From contig URPQ01000030.1 in assembly GCA_900549755.1 (NCBI GenBank), positions 1 through 22,142 of the forward strand: DNA of 22,142 bases. The letters run 5' to 3'. Of the stretch, positions 21,517 through 22,142 are shown one piece after another (position 1 is the stretch's first letter; each line of letters opens with the position of its first letter). The stretch comes from an uncultured Oscillospiraceae bacterium (lineage in GTDB: Bacteria > Bacillota > Clostridia > Oscillospirales > Acutalibacteraceae). The notes beneath the pieces were generated by a model, which was not told the DNA's origin, made no database searches, and saw only the letters and a list, made by a program, of their open reading frames with translations. Position numbers and translations under genes: made by a program.

Positions 21517-21719
21517 AATTTTTCACTCCAAAATTGGTTAGCATAACGAAAGATAAAAAATTAAACTTTTCTATTGATAAATTTAAAATATCGAATTATA
21601 ATCAAAGATGTAGTTCAAATTTTACAACACATCGACTTATTATTCCTTGCAGTTTATATAATAACACATTTGTTAGAAAAATACAACTGTTTTTTAAAAA
21701 CAACTGACAGGAGGTTTGA
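21517..21719. promoter_or_regulatory. Divergent control region between immR and the holin fragment
   Basis: A very AT-rich 200-nt gap. It holds TATAAT boxes in both directions (plus strand at 21657-21662; minus strand near 21595-21600), neither with a convincing -35, and a direct repeat of ACAACTG about 18 nt apart (near 21684 and 21702). These could be ImmR operators, but no operator is identifiable with confidence. Confidence 0.35.
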
Positions 21720-21875
21720 AATTTAGAACAATGGATAGCAAATGCCGCTGCCACAATAGGCACATCGGCAATGCTTTCGCAGGTTGATTGGAAGGTGGTT
21801 ATATCCGCCTCTCTGCTTGCGGGACTGCTTTCGATTTTAACATCGGTTGCGGGTCTGCCGGAGGTTAAGGAATAA
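21720..21875 (+). pseudogene. Phage holin fragment, r1t type
   Basis: About 51 residues: LEQWIANAAATIGTSAMLSQ, then VDWKVVISASLLAGLLSILT and SVAGLPEVKE. The second half is characteristic of r1t-family phage holins (V/LDW, a membrane helix with ALLS-type residues, LTSxAGLPEV), small proteins that form holes for lysis. The usual N-terminal 15-20 residues are absent: a TGA at 21717-21719 is directly in front in the same frame and no ATG, GTG or TTG precedes the conserved part, although AGGAGG is present at 21709-21714. Either a rare start codon is used or the gene is broken. Confidence 0.7.
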
Positions 21876-21892
21876 CAGCGGCTATAAAAAAT

Positions 21893-21937
21893 ACGCCTGT
21901 CGCGGGAATTAAAAACCTTGCGATAGGCGTTTTATTA
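21893..21937 (+). terminator. Intrinsic terminator after the holin fragment
   Basis: A 14-bp stem with two G-U pairs (ACGCCTGTCGCGGG with CCTTGCGATAGGCGT, one unpaired base) and an AATTAAAAA loop, followed by TTTTATTATT on the plus strand. Confidence 0.8.
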
Positions 21938-22142
21938 TTAGCGTGTGACTTTTTGTGAATAATTTACGCAAAAAAGACATTTTTTCAGACTTAAAAAGAA
22001 TAACAGGAAAAGCCTAAAACCCGCATAAATAAAGGAAAAGCCGCCGTTAAGCGACTTTTCACAATTGGCGCGCTGAAAGACGAGCGTTGTTTAAAACAGT
22101 CCTGCGGACTGTTTTAATAGTGAGAGTCCCTTCCAAGAGGAC
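21938..22142. other. Non-coding tail with two hairpins
   Basis: No convincing gene. Hairpin 1 (22036-22059): AAAAGCCGC-CGTTAA-GCGACTTTT, one mismatch. Hairpin 2 (22091-22117): a perfect 12-bp stem TTAAAACAGTCC with loop TGC, giving a bidirectional terminator-like structure. The last bases (GTCCCTTCCAAGAGGAC) can form a further small stem, but the window ends there. Confidence 0.5.

Overview
The window looks like a chromosomal segment of an anaerobic or microaerophilic Gram-positive bacterium of the class Clostridia, most likely near the Oscillospiraceae/Ruminococcaceae. The reasons are purine-rich Shine-Dalgarno sequences at nearly every gene, consensus sigma-A type promoters, lipobox substrate-binding proteins, ThyX instead of ThyA, a doubled FeoA, and YesN/LytS-type signalling. 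The taxon is an inference; there is no rRNA gene to settle it.

Left end (1-2101, minus strand): a ferrous-iron uptake operon, feoA-feoA-feoB, with feoB running off the window. A consensus promoter is followed at once by two inverted repeats of the type TTAG-N6-CTAA that look like operators of a DtxR/IdeR-like iron repressor; a third such palindrome lies just upstream of feoB. Next (2291-3009, minus strand) is a two-gene unit: a secreted or membrane-anchored His/Cys-rich protein of unknown function and a 50-residue protein, closed by a strong terminator.

Centre left (3111-9194, plus strand): a housekeeping operon of thyX, thymidylate kinase, a DJ-1/PfpI protein, the endolytic transglycosylase mltG, a U32-family protein and a class B penicillin-binding protein. 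An intrinsic terminator sits between the U32 gene and the PBP gene, and its 3' arm contains the PBP ribosome binding site.

Centre right (9195-18890, plus strand): a sugar uptake and sensing locus. It holds mglB-mglA-mglC (galactose/glucose-type ABC importer), a small membrane protein with one InlB-type B-repeat, then from its own promoter a YesN-type response regulator, a LytS/YesM-type histidine kinase, a second sugar-binding lipoprotein, and a YghZ-type aldo-keto reductase. The second binding protein overlaps the kinase gene, which suggests a three-component sensor (binding protein, kinase, regulator) like the XylFII-LytS-YesN system of Clostridium beijerinckii, presumably controlling the adjacent importer.

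Right end (18892-22142): a patchwork of decayed and mobile-type genes. It includes a C-terminal AraC regulator scrap, a HepT/MntA toxin-antitoxin module collapsed into overlapping fragments, a second copy of the 50-residue protein family seen at the left end, a frameshifted nuclease-like (possibly PBECR4) gene, a putative small RNA of about 165 nt, an ImmA-ImmR protease/repressor pair and an r1t-type holin fragment. This looks like the eroded remains of a prophage or integrative element. No integrase, tRNA, rRNA or CRISPR array was seen.
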